The notes: generated by a model not told the origin, from the letters alone. DNA of 64,000 nucleotides from Haloglomus salinum (GCF_024298825.1 NZ_CP101153.1:1178001-1242000), one strand, 5' to 3'. Numbered from the stretch's first letter, positions 35,609 to 44,039 are shown. Made by a program: numbers and translations.

Positions 35609-36855
35609 TGTCCACGGAAAACGAATCCATCATCGGCGGTTCGACCGGCGCCGAGCGCCGACAGGCGGTGCTCGAGAAGCTCAACCCTATCGCGATGCCC
35701 CTTCGGTTCCAGATCGGGCTGCTGGGGCTGTTGCTGTTCGTGCTGCTCCCGACACAGCTCTACCCCGACCAGATGGGTGGCCCGACCACCCTCATCTTCC
35801 TCGCCATCTTCGGGATGTCGTGGGACGTCGTCTCGGGGTACACCGGGCAGCTCTCGTTCGGACACGCCTTCTTCATCGCGCTGGGCGGCTACACCACCGC
35901 CGTCCTCGACATCCAGCACGGCATCACGCCAGTCATCGGCATCCCCGTCGGGATGATCGTGGCGGGCATCGGTGGCGTGCTGGTCGGGCTCCCCGCGCTC
36001 CGGCTTCGCGGCCCGTATCTGTCGCTGGTGACGCTCATCGTCCCGATCATCCTGTCGAAGCTGTTCACGCTGTTCAACAACAGCTTCACCCCGCTCGGCA
36101 TCCCCATCGCGCCCGACGGCCTCGGGGGCCGGAACGGCCCCGGCCTCCCGACCCAGCTGTTCGGCATCGACGGCAGTGGGGCCGTGGTCGAGCTGGCCTC
36201 GGGCTACTCCGGTATCCAGCAGACCGCGCTCGCGAACTACTACTTCGCGCTCGCGCTGATGGTCGTGGTGCTGGTGGTGTTAATCGGCGTCACCCGGTCG
36301 TCGGCGGGGTCGGTGTTCACCGCCATCCGCGAGGACGAGGACGCCGTCGCGGCCGCGGGGCTGGACGGCGCGAAGTTCAAGCTGTTCGCGTTCGTCCTCT
36401 CGGCGCTTGTCGCCGGGCTCGGCGGTGCCATCTGGGTCCACACGATCAAGACCCCGACGCCGCTGGGCATCCTCGGCCAGGACGATATCCAGCAGAGCAT
36501 CAACCTCATCATCATCTCCATCCTCGGCGGGACCGGCACCATCGTCGGGCCCATCGTGGGAGCGGTGGTGTACGCGATGACCGGCATCGTCATCGGGCTG
36601 ATCGACCCGCTCATCGGCTTCGATCTGGCCAACCTGCGGCCGCTCCCGCTGCTGGCAGCCGCGATGGCCGTCCTCGTGTTCGCGCCCGGTGGCATCCTCC
36701 GGGCGGGCATCCGGAGCGGTCGGATGGTGCTGGCGTCGGCTCGCGGCGAGGAGTACGAGGGCCAGTCGGTCGGCGGCGACGGCGACTCCGCCCTCGGGGA
36801 GATCATCGAGAAGTACCGCGCGGAACTGCGTGAGATCATCGACGAGCGTCGATAA
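35608..36855 (+). CDS. livM: ABC importer permease, LivM type
   Basis: 415 aa. LivM features: 'GYTGQLSFGHAFFIALGGYT' near 81, a cluster of Gly/Leu-rich helices, the coupling segment 'REDEDAVAAAGLDGAKFKLFAFV' near 240, and 'IISILGGTGTIVGPIVGAVV' near 298. An extra hydrophilic loop of about 50 residues follows the fourth helix ('PDGLGGRNGPGLPTQLFG'), and an acidic/charged cytoplasmic tail of about 45 residues follows the last helix. Start ATG overlaps the LivH stop, so translation is coupled. Confidence 0.9.
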   Translation: MSTENESIIGGSTGAERRQAVLEKLNPIAMPLRFQIGLLGLLLFVLLPTQLYPDQMGGPTTLIFLAIFGMSWDVVSGYTGQLSFGHAFFIALGGYTTAVLDIQHGITPVIGIPVGMIVAGIGGVLVGLPALRLRGPYLSLVTLIVPIILSKLFTLFNNSFTPLGIPIAPDGLGGRNGPGLPTQLFGIDGSGAVVELASGYSGIQQTALANYYFALALMVVVLVVLIGVTRSSAGSVFTAIREDEDAVAAAGLDGAKFKLFAFVLSALVAGLGGAIWVHTIKTPTPLGILGQDDIQQSINLIIISILGGTGTIVGPIVGAVVYAMTGIVIGLIDPLIGFDLANLRPLPLLAAAMAVLVFAPGGILRAGIRSGRMVLASARGEEYEGQSVGGDGDSALGEIIEKYRAELREIIDERR

Positions 36856-36857
36856 CA

Positions 36858-37658
36858 ATGAGCACTGACGAACAACAGAGCGGCGAGCGCGCCACGCCCA
36901 CGGGGAGCGGTCTCGGCCCCCAGGACGGCGTCCTCGTCGCCAACGACCTGCGGAAGGAGTTCGGCGGACTGACGGCGGTCGACGACCTGTCGTTCGCCGT
37001 CCAGGAACAGGAGATCCTCGGCTTCATCGGTCCGAACGGCGCCGGGAAGTCGACCACGTTCAACTGCGTCACCGGCTTCTACGAGCCGACCGACGGTACC
37101 GTCTGGTTCAAGGGTGAGGACGTCACCGGGCTGGACTCCCACGAGATGGTCCAGGCGGGGATGGCCCGCACCTTCCAGGACTTCGCCCCACTCTCGGACC
37201 GCACGGTTGTCCGGAACGTGGCGCTGTCACTGGCGCCCGACGAGCTGTTCACGCTCGCGGGCGTGGGCGGCGAGACGACGCGGCTGGCAGAGGAGATCTG
37301 CCGCCGCGTCGGGCTGGGTGACCAGCTCCAGGAGACACCCAGCGAACTCCCGCACGCCGGGATGTTGAAGCTGGAGCTGGCCAAAGCCATCGCGACCAAC
37401 CCCGACCTGATGCTGGTCGACGAGCCGTTCGCCGGCCTCTCCAGCGGCGAGGTCCAGGAACTGACGGACGTACTCCTCAGCCTCCGGGACAACGGGATGA
37501 CCCTCATCGTGGTCGACCACAACATGCGTGGCCTGCTGAACCTCATCGACCGCGCGTTCGTCATCCAGTTCGGTGCGAAGATCGCCGAGGGGTCACCCGA
37601 CGAGATCACGGACGACCCGAAAGTTCAAGAAGCATACCTCGGTGGTGATGAGATATGA
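36858..37658 (+). CDS. livG: ABC importer ATP-binding protein, LivG type
   Basis: 266 aa. Walker A GPNGAGKST near residue 58, Q-loop 'ARTFQDFAPLSDRTV' near 99 (LivG-typical), Walker B 'LMLVDEPFAGLSSGE' near 178, switch His in 'VVDHNMRGLLNL' near 218. The signature motif is changed: where LSxGQ is expected the protein reads 'ELPHAGMLKLELAKAIATN', a variant also seen in other haloarchaeal LivG proteins as far as I recall. Two bases separate it from livM. Provides ATP hydrolysis together with LivF. Confidence 0.9.
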   Translation: MSTDEQQSGERATPTGSGLGPQDGVLVANDLRKEFGGLTAVDDLSFAVQEQEILGFIGPNGAGKSTTFNCVTGFYEPTDGTVWFKGEDVTGLDSHEMVQAGMARTFQDFAPLSDRTVVRNVALSLAPDELFTLAGVGGETTRLAEEICRRVGLGDQLQETPSELPHAGMLKLELAKAIATNPDLMLVDEPFAGLSSGEVQELTDVLLSLRDNGMTLIVVDHNMRGLLNLIDRAFVIQFGAKIAEGSPDEITDDPKVQEAYLGGDEI

Positions 37659-38413
37659 GCAGCCAGTCCAGAGCGGGTGCCGGTGCGGGCGCAGCCGGTG
37701 GCGGCAACATGGTCCTCGAGGCCGAGAACGTACAGGTCTCCTACGGGAAGGTCACCGCCCTCCGGGGTGTGGACCTCGAACTCGCGGAGGGCGAGCTCGT
37801 CTCGCTCATCGGTCCGAACGGCGCCGGGAAGACGACGTTCTGTGACACCGTCAACGGGTTCCTCCCGTTCGGCGGGAGCGTCCGCTTCCGCGGCGCCGAG
37901 GTCGGCAGTGTGTCGCGCGACGAGCTCGTCGACCGCGGGATGATATACTGCACCGAGGAACGGGACCTCTTCGGCTTCATGGACGTCGAGGACAACCTCC
38001 GGCTCGGCGCTTACGCCATCGACGACGAGAGCTACGTCGAACAGCAGCTGGAGTTCGTCTACGACCTCTTCCCGCGCCTGGAGGAACGGACCGACCAGAA
38101 CGCGCGCTCGATGTCCGGCGGTGAGCAGCAGATGCTCGCCATCGGCCGCGCGCTGATGGGCGACCCGGACCTGCTCGTCCTCGACGAGCCGACCATCGGC
38201 CTCGCGCCGGTCATCCTCGAGGACATCTCCCAGGCCATCGACCCCATCCAGGAGCAGGGCGTCTCCATCCTGCTGACCGAGCAGAACGTCACGTTCGCGC
38301 TCGACCACGCCGACCGGATGTACCTCCTCGAGAACGGGGAGGTGGTCAAGACCGGCACCCCCGAGGAACTCCGCGGCGACGACTACATCCGCGAGACCTA
38401 CCTCGGCGGGTAA
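37655..38413 (+). CDS. livF: ABC importer ATP-binding protein, LivF type
   Basis: 252 aa. Walker A GPNGAGKTT near residue 54, Q-loop 'IYCTEERDLFGFMDVEDNL' near 98 (LivF-typical), signature MSGGEQQ near 150, Walker B 'LLVLDEPTIGLAP' near 170, and switch His replaced by 'LLTEQNVTFAL' (Gln/Asn at the usual position, as in LivF proteins). The Ala/Gly-rich first 20 residues are disordered. ATGA overlap with the livG stop. Last gene of the operon. Confidence 0.92.
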   Translation: MSSQSRAGAGAGAAGGGNMVLEAENVQVSYGKVTALRGVDLELAEGELVSLIGPNGAGKTTFCDTVNGFLPFGGSVRFRGAEVGSVSRDELVDRGMIYCTEERDLFGFMDVEDNLRLGAYAIDDESYVEQQLEFVYDLFPRLEERTDQNARSMSGGEQQMLAIGRALMGDPDLLVLDEPTIGLAPVILEDISQAIDPIQEQGVSILLTEQNVTFALDHADRMYLLENGEVVKTGTPEELRGDDYIRETYLGG

Positions 38414-38632
38414 CGCGGAAGACCCGCTGTCCACCCGGCCCGACGCTCGTTCTCTGCCAGATTTTTCTGTTCTCACAGCCAATATAGAGATACAGCCGAC
38501 ATTCTGGATTTGGACCAGAGATAGCAGAACTCTCAGCCGACCCCACGGCCACTACCGCTCCGGAGTCGTGACCCGGGAGTCTACATAGCGCTCCGGAGCA
38601 TCGCTTACGGTCCCCCCACTCCACCACCTGAT

Positions 38633-39991
38633 ATGTCGACCGACCGGGGGTCGGGCGCGCTGGCCGCGTTCCGTCAGTTCCTGTCGCTCGAACGCGACGT
38701 GCTCACGCTCTCGCTCGCGATGTTCGCGTTCAGTCTCGCCTTCCAGATGACCGGGCGCTACGTCCCCGAGTACCTGCGCGTGCTGGGCGCGAGCGCGACG
38801 GTGGTCGGGTTGTACGGGAGCGTCGGCAACCTCATCGGTGCGCTCTACCCCTACCCGGGGGGTGCGCTCTCGGACCGCATCGGCTCGCGGCTCGCGCTCA
38901 CCCTGTTCGGTGTCGTCGCCACGCTCGGATTCGGGCTGTGGGCGCTCGCGCCCGCGCTCGAACTCACGGTGGGCGTGCTCGTGATTCCGGCGTGGGCGTG
39001 GGTGTTCGTCGGGCTGTTCCTCGCGCAGGCGTGGAAGTCGTTCGGCCTCGGTGCGACCTTCGCGGTCGTCCGGCAGTCGGTCCCGGACGCGGAGCTAGCG
39101 TCCGGGTTCGCCGCGACGGAGACGTTCCGGCGGGTCGGGTTCCTCGTCGGGCCGCTGCTCGCCGCGGCGCTGCTCGCCGTGACGCCCGGCTTCGTGAGGG
39201 GTTTCCAGCGCGTCCTCGTTCTCGCCGTGGCGTTCGGTGCCGTCGCGACCGTGGCCCAGCACGTGCTGTACGACGCGAGCGAGGACACCATCGGGGACGC
39301 CTTCGCTGGCATCGGGGCCATCGCCGACGACCTCCGGTCGCTGCCCGACCCGTTGCGCCCCCTGCTCGTCGCGGACACGCTCGTCCGGTTCGCCAACGGG
39401 ATGGTGTACGTCTTCTTCGTCATCGTCGTCACCGACTTCCTCGCGGTGGGGCTAGAGACGCCGGCGCTGTCGCTGGCCGGGTTCACGCTCGCACCCATCA
39501 CGCTCACTCCGGCAGCCTTCTTCGGCGTCCTCCTCGGGGTGGAGATGGTAGTCGCGCTGGTGAGCATGGTGCCGGTCGCCCGCCTCACCGAGCGCGTCGG
39601 CCTCAAGCCCGCCGTGGCGGTCGGGTTCGCCGTCTACGCCGTCTTCCCCGCGATGCTCATCGCCGCGCCCGCCGACCAGCTCGTCCTCGTCGCGCTCTTT
39701 GCCTTCTCCGGCCTGCGGTTCGCGGGCCTCCCCGCGCACAAGGCACTCATCGTCGGCCCCGCCGAGCGTGACGCCGGGGGCCGCGTGACGGGGTCGTACT
39801 ACCTCGTCCGGAACACCGTGGTCATCCCGTCGGCGCTGCTCGGCGGCATCATCTACGGCCTCGACCGCGTGACCGTCGCCGGCACCGCGCTCGCCGGCCC
39901 GACGGTCGCGTTCGGCCTCGCCACCGTCGTCGGCCTCGCCGGGACGGGCTACTTCCTCGTCGCCGGCGAGGAGTTCGAGGCGTACACATAG
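38633..39991 (+). CDS. Major facilitator superfamily transporter
   Basis: 452 aa with twelve predicted helices in two halves. MFS signatures: 'GGALSDRIGSRLALTLFG' (the cytoplasmic loop 2-3 motif, near residue 80) and its degenerate second-half partner 'PVARLTERVGLKPAVAVGF' near 312. The first helix pair ends in 'FQMTGRYVPEYLRVLGAS'. Substrate unknown; a drug or metabolite exporter is as likely as an importer. TATA-like cgcttacgg about 27 nt before the ATG indicates its own promoter after the Liv operon. Confidence 0.85.
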   Translation: MSTDRGSGALAAFRQFLSLERDVLTLSLAMFAFSLAFQMTGRYVPEYLRVLGASATVVGLYGSVGNLIGALYPYPGGALSDRIGSRLALTLFGVVATLGFGLWALAPALELTVGVLVIPAWAWVFVGLFLAQAWKSFGLGATFAVVRQSVPDAELASGFAATETFRRVGFLVGPLLAAALLAVTPGFVRGFQRVLVLAVAFGAVATVAQHVLYDASEDTIGDAFAGIGAIADDLRSLPDPLRPLLVADTLVRFANGMVYVFFVIVVTDFLAVGLETPALSLAGFTLAPITLTPAAFFGVLLGVEMVVALVSMVPVARLTERVGLKPAVAVGFAVYAVFPAMLIAAPADQLVLVALFAFSGLRFAGLPAHKALIVGPAERDAGGRVTGSYYLVRNTVVIPSALLGGIIYGLDRVTVAGTALAGPTVAFGLATVVGLAGTGYFLVAGEEFEAYT

Positions 39992-40052
39992 CTGGCACGG
40001 GAGATGGTACGGAGACGGACACCACTAAACGCCGGCCGGTCGCACACGCGGT

Positions 40053-41003
40053 GTGGTCGCTACCGCACTCGCCCTCGACGCCGGCGCGGTCCTCCTCGGC
40101 ATCGTGGCGCTCTGGCTCGGTGCCTCCCGGTTCGTCGCGGGCGCGAGCGACCTCGCCGCGCGGGTCGGGGTCCCGCCGCTCGTGGTCGGCCTCACCGTCG
40201 TCGCGCTGGGGACCTCCGCCCCGGAGTTCGCGGTCACCATCGACGCCGCGCTCGCCGGGCGGACGGACATCTCCGTCGCGAACGTCGTCGGGTCGAACGT
40301 GGTCAACCTCGGCATCGTGCTCGGGGGCGGCGCCGCCGTCCGCGCGATGCCGACGCCGGGCGCGCTGGTCCGGCGCGACGGCCCCGTGCTGGTGGGCGCG
40401 ACCCTGCTCGTCGCCGCACTGATTGCCGACCTCCAGCTCGGCCGCGCCGAGGGCGTCGTCCTCGCCGTCCTCCTCCTCGCGTACCTCGGCCGGCTGGCCA
40501 TCCGGGGTGCCGCTCGCGGGCCGGACCTCGGTGTCGACACACCGGTTCCCGAGCACCGGCCCGCCGTCGACGCCCTCTGGCTGCTGGGCGGGCTCGTCGC
40601 CATCGTGGTCGGCGCCGAGTTGCTCATCGAGGGCGCCGTCGGGCTCGCCGCAGCCGGCGGGCTGTCGGACTGGCTCATCGGCGAGACGGTCGTCGCGCTG
40701 GGGACCTCCGCACCCGAGATCGTGGCCAGCGTCGCCGCCATCCGCCAGGACCGCCTCGACGTCTCCGCTGGCAACGTCTTCGGCTCCTGCGTGGTGAATC
40801 TGCTCGGCGTGCTGGGCGTGGCGGCCGCGCTCCGCCCGCTGACGCTCGCACCCGTCGCGGTCGAGGCCACGCTCTGGCTCTGTGTCGTCACGGGACTCGC
40901 CGTGTTGCTGACCGTGACCCGGCGGGTCCTCTCGCGGGCCGAGGGAGCGCTGTTGCTGGCCGTCGGGCTGACCGACTGGCTGGTCGTGGCGCTGGTGGGA
41001 TGA
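40053..41003 (+). CDS. CaCA-family sodium/calcium exchanger
   Basis: 316 aa from a GTG at 40053. Two homologous halves each with the CaCA alpha-repeat: 'VVALGTSAPEFAVTIDAAL' near 49 with 'NVVGSNVVNLGIVLG' near 76, and 'VVALGTSAPEIVASVAAI' near 213 with 'NVFGSCVVNLLGVLG' near 241. The acidic Glu in each GTSAPE is the ion-binding residue of this family, which exchanges Ca2+ for Na+ or H+ across the membrane. Ten helices predicted. Its stop overlaps an upstream in-frame ATG of the ParA-like gene. Confidence 0.88.
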   Translation: MVATALALDAGAVLLGIVALWLGASRFVAGASDLAARVGVPPLVVGLTVVALGTSAPEFAVTIDAALAGRTDISVANVVGSNVVNLGIVLGGGAAVRAMPTPGALVRRDGPVLVGATLLVAALIADLQLGRAEGVVLAVLLLAYLGRLAIRGAARGPDLGVDTPVPEHRPAVDALWLLGGLVAIVVGAELLIEGAVGLAAAGGLSDWLIGETVVALGTSAPEIVASVAAIRQDRLDVSAGNVFGSCVVNLLGVLGVAAALRPLTLAPVAVEATLWLCVVTGLAVLLTVTRRVLSRAEGALLLAVGLTDWLVVALVG

Positions 41004-41017
41004 GCCCACGTAGCAAG

Positions 41018-41024
41018 CTATTAG
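41018..41024 (+). promoter_or_regulatory. TATA box of the ParA-like gene
   Basis: ctattag is centred about 29 nt upstream of the ATG at 41051, fitting a leaderless transcript that starts at or just before that codon and excludes the upstream ATG at 41000. Confidence 0.45.
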
Positions 41025-41050
41025 GGCGCTATCGCAGAAGGGTCAGTCGA

Positions 41051-41884
41051 ATGACGGAGCTAGTGACGTGGTCCGAGAGCGGGGGTGTCGGCAAGACGAC
41101 CACGGCCATCAACCTGGGCGCTGCGCTCGGTCGCCGGGGTGACGACGTGTTGCTCGTGGACCTCGACCCCCAGCCCGCGAGCCTCACGGCCGCGGCCGGC
41201 CACGCCGAGGCCAAGACCGCCGACGGGGCGAACATCACGGACGTACTACTGGACGATGGGGACCTGCGTGAGCTGGTCATCGAGGACGAACCGTACGACC
41301 TCGTCCCCGGCCACGAGTCGCTCGCCTCACTGGAGAGTACGGCGCGCGCGGAGGGCATCTCGACCGCGGAGTTCCTGCTGCGCTCCTCGCTCGCACCCGT
41401 CACCGACGAGTACGACCACGTCATCATCGACCCACCGGCGACGCTGAACCTGCTGGTCGACAACGCGCTCATCGCGACCGGCAACGTCCTCGTGCCGATG
41501 GAGATGACGCGCAAGGGCGAGCAGTCCATCGGGGGCGTCCTCGACACGGTCGCGGCGCTCGAATCCCAACTCCAGCGCGCCCAGCCCGACTTCGCGCTCG
41601 AGGTCATCGGCGTCCTCCCGAACAAGGTCGAGGGCTCCAGCCTCAACCAGCAGGTCCGCGAGACGCTCGCGGCCGAGGCCGACGGCGTCCGAATCCTCCC
41701 GGTGACGGTCCCCGACTACAACGTCCTCGCGCAGGCGTGGGACGCGGGCCTCGACATCTTCCGGTACGACGAGGAGCACGGCCTCCGCGCGTACCAGGAG
41801 TCGTTGCTGGCGGCGTACGAGGACCTCGCGGCAATCGTCGCGGCGCACGGCGCGGACGAACAGCAGGCGATGGTGAACGACTGA
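41051..41884 (+). CDS. ParA/MinD-like ATPase with altered Walker A
   Basis: 277 aa. P-loop 'SESGGVGKTTTAINLGAALG' near residues 8-27, Walker A' 'VLLVDLDPQPASLT' near 34, Walker B 'YDHVIIDPPATLN' near 123. In ParA proteins the motif starts with a signature Lys (KGGVGKT); here the residue is Ser10, so the lysine that reaches into the partner subunit is missing. The C-terminal half ('IGVLPNKVEGSSLNQQVRETL') is ParA/Soj-like. The ATG at 41051 is preferred over an in-frame ATG at 41000 because ctattag lies about 27-30 nt before it. Likely acts in DNA partitioning or protein positioning with the next gene. Confidence 0.8.
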   Translation: MTELVTWSESGGVGKTTTAINLGAALGRRGDDVLLVDLDPQPASLTAAAGHAEAKTADGANITDVLLDDGDLRELVIEDEPYDLVPGHESLASLESTARAEGISTAEFLLRSSLAPVTDEYDHVIIDPPATLNLLVDNALIATGNVLVPMEMTRKGEQSIGGVLDTVAALESQLQRAQPDFALEVIGVLPNKVEGSSLNQQVRETLAAEADGVRILPVTVPDYNVLAQAWDAGLDIFRYDEEHGLRAYQESLLAAYEDLAAIVAAHGADEQQAMVND

Positions 41885-41885
41885 T

Positions 41886-42215
41886 ATGTCCAAGGAAGAC
41901 CGCTACTCACATCTCGGCGACGATATCGAGACGGAGACGACCGACAGCGAAGCGGCCGACGAGACGACCGACGGCGTCCGAGTGACCATCCAGGACGGTG
42001 ACGAGGAGACCGTCCTGACGGTCGACCCCGACATCGCGTCGGCCGACGACGTTCGCGAGGCGGTCGAGAACGCCTCCAGCAGTCGGCGGGCCAGCGTCAC
42101 GACCAGCGACCCCGGCCGCCTCGCACTCGAACTCGGCACGCTCGGCCCCCGGCTGGCGCTGAAGGGCGTCGAGTCGCTGTTCCAGATGGACCGAACGGAC
42201 CGGGGAGAGAGATAA
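41886..42215 (+). CDS. Small acidic protein, probable partner of the ParA-like ATPase
   Basis: 109 aa, starting one base after the ParA stop, so the two are co-transcribed. A disordered acidic N-terminus (residues 1-30) is followed by a small alpha/beta part ('VRVTIQDGDEETVLTVDPDI', 'ADDVREAVENASSS') and a C-terminal helix that could sit on a membrane or a partner ('GPRLALKGVESLFQM'). No ParB-like DNA-binding domain. Function inferred from the neighbour only. Confidence 0.65.
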   Translation: MSKEDRYSHLGDDIETETTDSEAADETTDGVRVTIQDGDEETVLTVDPDIASADDVREAVENASSSRRASVTTSDPGRLALELGTLGPRLALKGVESLFQMDRTDRGER

Positions 42216-42325
42216 CCGCGATACCCTCAATCCCTACCAGACTTCGTCGGAATAGGCCGGCAATACAGACTATTACCGAACCGTCGAGCGGATAGCGATG
42301 CCGCTGTCGTAGGGTCAGGAAGGAA

Positions 42326-42401
42326 AGCCATGGGCCGGATTTGAACCGGCGATATGCGGCTCTGCAGGCCGCCGCGTTCGGCCGGACTCTGCCACCATGG
42401 C
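42326..42401 (-). tRNA. tRNA-Cys (anticodon GCA)
   Basis: 76 nt on the minus strand. Acceptor GCCATGG pairs with CCATGGC, discriminator T; anticodon loop CTGCAGA with GCA; T-arm GCCGG-TTCAAAT-CCGGC. Matches the archaeal tRNA-Cys pattern. In haloarchaea this tRNA usually follows 5S rRNA directly in the rRNA operon; here the acyl-CoA dehydrogenase gene lies between. Confidence 0.93.
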
Positions 42402-42494
42402 CCGCACGCGTGACTAGTCCAACGGACGGCAAAAGCGTAGCGGTCCGGTGGGAGGTCGAACGGCCCCGACGACGATCGACGGAGCCGCCCGTCT

Positions 42495-43688
42495 CTAGTA
42501 CGACCGCGGCAGCCCGAGCGTGTGCTCGGCGACGTGGTTGCGCATCATCTCCGTGCTGCCGGGCGCGACCTTGCCCAGGCGCGAGCCCTTCCACATCTCG
42601 ATGACGGCGTAGTCACGCGAGAAGCCGTTGCCACCGTGGGTCTGGACCGCCACGTCGGTGGCGTCGTGGCCGACCTCCGTCGCGCGGAGCTTCGCCATGT
42701 TCGAGACCTCGGCGGTCTTCTTCGGGTCCGGCTCGTTATCGACCATCCACGCGGCCTTGCGCAGCAGGAGCTGGGCGGCCTCGAGCTTCGTCCAGGAGTC
42801 GGCGATGGGATGCTGGATGGCCTGGTGCGCGCCGATGGGCTGGTCGAAGACCTCGCGCTCCTTCGCGTAGTCGATGGCGCGGTTCAGGGCGCACTTGCCC
42901 GTCCCGATGGCGCCCGCGGAGCCGAGCAGGCGCTCGGGGTTGACCGTGTCGAACAGCTGGTAGAGGCCCATGCCCGGGGTGCCGACGACATCCTCCTCGT
43001 GGACGCGGACACCGTCGAACGAGAGCTCGAACTGCTTCTCCGGCGTGGGGATGCCGACGTCGAGTTCGCGCTTCTCCAGGTTCGGGTCGTCCGGGTCGAC
43101 GAGGAACAGGGTGACCCCCTGCATCTTCGCCGCGTCGTCCTTCGAGTCCGTGCGCGCGACCGTCAACATCCGGTCGGCGTAGTCGACGCCGGAGATCCAC
43201 TGCTTGGTCCCCTCGATGACGTACTCGTCGCCATCCTTCTCGGCAAACGTCGTCATGTTGGGCGCGTTGTGGCCCGCATCGGGTTCGGTCAGGGCCATCG
43301 CCCAGTTGGCGTCACCGTTGCAGATCTTCGGGAGCCACTCCTCCTTCTGCTCCTCACTCCCGTTCTCGACGAGCGTGATGCCGCCGAAGCAGACGTTCAC
43401 GACGAACAGCATCTCCGCACCCATGCAGCCCTGGGTACACAGCTCCTCGACGATGGCGCTCAGTTCCCAGAACCCCATCCCCTCGCCGCCGTACTCCTGC
43501 GGGATGGCGGCGCCGAGGAACCCGGCATCCGCACAGTCGTTCCAGAACTCTTCCGGCTTCTTCCCCTCGGAGACCTCGAACCAGTACTCGTCGTCGTAGC
43601 CGGCCGCCACGTCGCGGGCCGTCTGACGGATCATGTCCAGCTCGGCCGTCTCCTCGAACGCAGGCGGGGTGGACTGTGTGGTGGTCAC
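42495..43688 (-). CDS. Acyl-CoA dehydrogenase
   Basis: 397 aa flavoprotein that oxidises acyl-CoA to 2-enoyl-CoA and passes electrons to ETF. Family blocks: 'AIPQEYGGEGMGFWE' near 62, 'AMALTEPDAGHNAPNM' near 130, 'KQWISGVDYAD' near 162, 'QPIGAHQAIQHPIADSWTK' near 283, 'THGGNGFSRDYAVIEMWK' near 350. The usual catalytic Glu of MCAD (position 376) is Pro376 here (VAPGSTE); Glu252 in 'NPERLLGSAG' matches the alternative base position of isovaleryl- and long-chain acyl-CoA dehydrogenases. GTG start at 43688 is set by a TATA box 28 nt upstream; the ATG at 43727 lies upstream of that promoter. Confidence 0.9.
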   Translation of the reverse strand: MTTTQSTPPAFEETAELDMIRQTARDVAAGYDDEYWFEVSEGKKPEEFWNDCADAGFLGAAIPQEYGGEGMGFWELSAIVEELCTQGCMGAEMLFVVNVCFGGITLVENGSEEQKEEWLPKICNGDANWAMALTEPDAGHNAPNMTTFAEKDGDEYVIEGTKQWISGVDYADRMLTVARTDSKDDAAKMQGVTLFLVDPDDPNLEKRELDVGIPTPEKQFELSFDGVRVHEEDVVGTPGMGLYQLFDTVNPERLLGSAGAIGTGKCALNRAIDYAKEREVFDQPIGAHQAIQHPIADSWTKLEAAQLLLRKAAWMVDNEPDPKKTAEVSNMAKLRATEVGHDATDVAVQTHGGNGFSRDYAVIEMWKGSRLGKVAPGSTEMMRNHVAEHTLGLPRSY

Positions 43689-43711
43689 ATGCGCACGCAG
43701 GTCTGCGTGTT

Positions 43712-43719
43712 CTATAAAG
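43712..43719 (-). promoter_or_regulatory. TATA box of the acyl-CoA dehydrogenase gene
   Basis: On the minus strand ACTTTATAG is centred about 28 nt before the GTG at 43688. It shows that the gene has its own promoter and is not only read through from the rRNA operon. Confidence 0.6.
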
Positions 43720-43841
43720 TTTCGCAACTAACAACGCCGGTAGTGTTTCCGGGCAGCCGAACATGTCCACCCGCGAGCGTTGCCACTGTTCGAGAATCGA
43801 GATTGGCGAGCGACACGGCTGGCGCTCACCAAGGACAGAAA

Positions 43842-43867
43842 GCCGAGTGACAGGGTTGTCACTCGGC
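43842..43867. other. Perfect 11-bp hairpin downstream of 5S rRNA
   Basis: GCCGAGTGACA and TGTCACTCGGC form an exact stem with a GGGT loop, about 50 nt downstream of the 5S 3' end in the direction of transcription. There is no T-run next to it, so it may be a processing or mRNA/rRNA boundary structure rather than a terminator. Confidence 0.45.
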
Positions 43868-43916
43868 GTGTGATGAACCGGAGAGAGACGGAAGCCCCTC
43901 TCCGTGAGTAATGAAT

Positions 43917-44039
43917 GGCAGGCGGCGAACCGGTGTTCCCAGAGGCTCGCGCACTCCAGTACTGGCCGGAACGCTGGCGGGCTTAACTACCGTGTTCGGG
44001 ATGGGTACGGGTGTGGCCCCGCCGCTGTGGCCGCCTTAA
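43917..44039 (-). rRNA. 5S ribosomal RNA
   Basis: The minus strand begins TTAAGGCGGCCACAGCGGCG and ends near GCCGCCTGCC. Inside are conserved 5S blocks: CCCGTACCCATCCCGAACACGG (helix III / loop B-C area) and GCCAGTACTGGAGTGCGCGAGC. Ends pair as helix I (GGCGGCCA/TGCCGCC-like). Boundaries are approximate to a few bases. Confidence 0.9.

Noticed and set aside
41000-41050. In-frame upstream start for the ParA-like gene (17 more residues, ATGA overlap with the exchanger)
   Set aside because: A TATA-like element inside this stretch sets the transcript start near 41048, so the upstream codon would not be on the main message; read-through from the exchanger remains possible.
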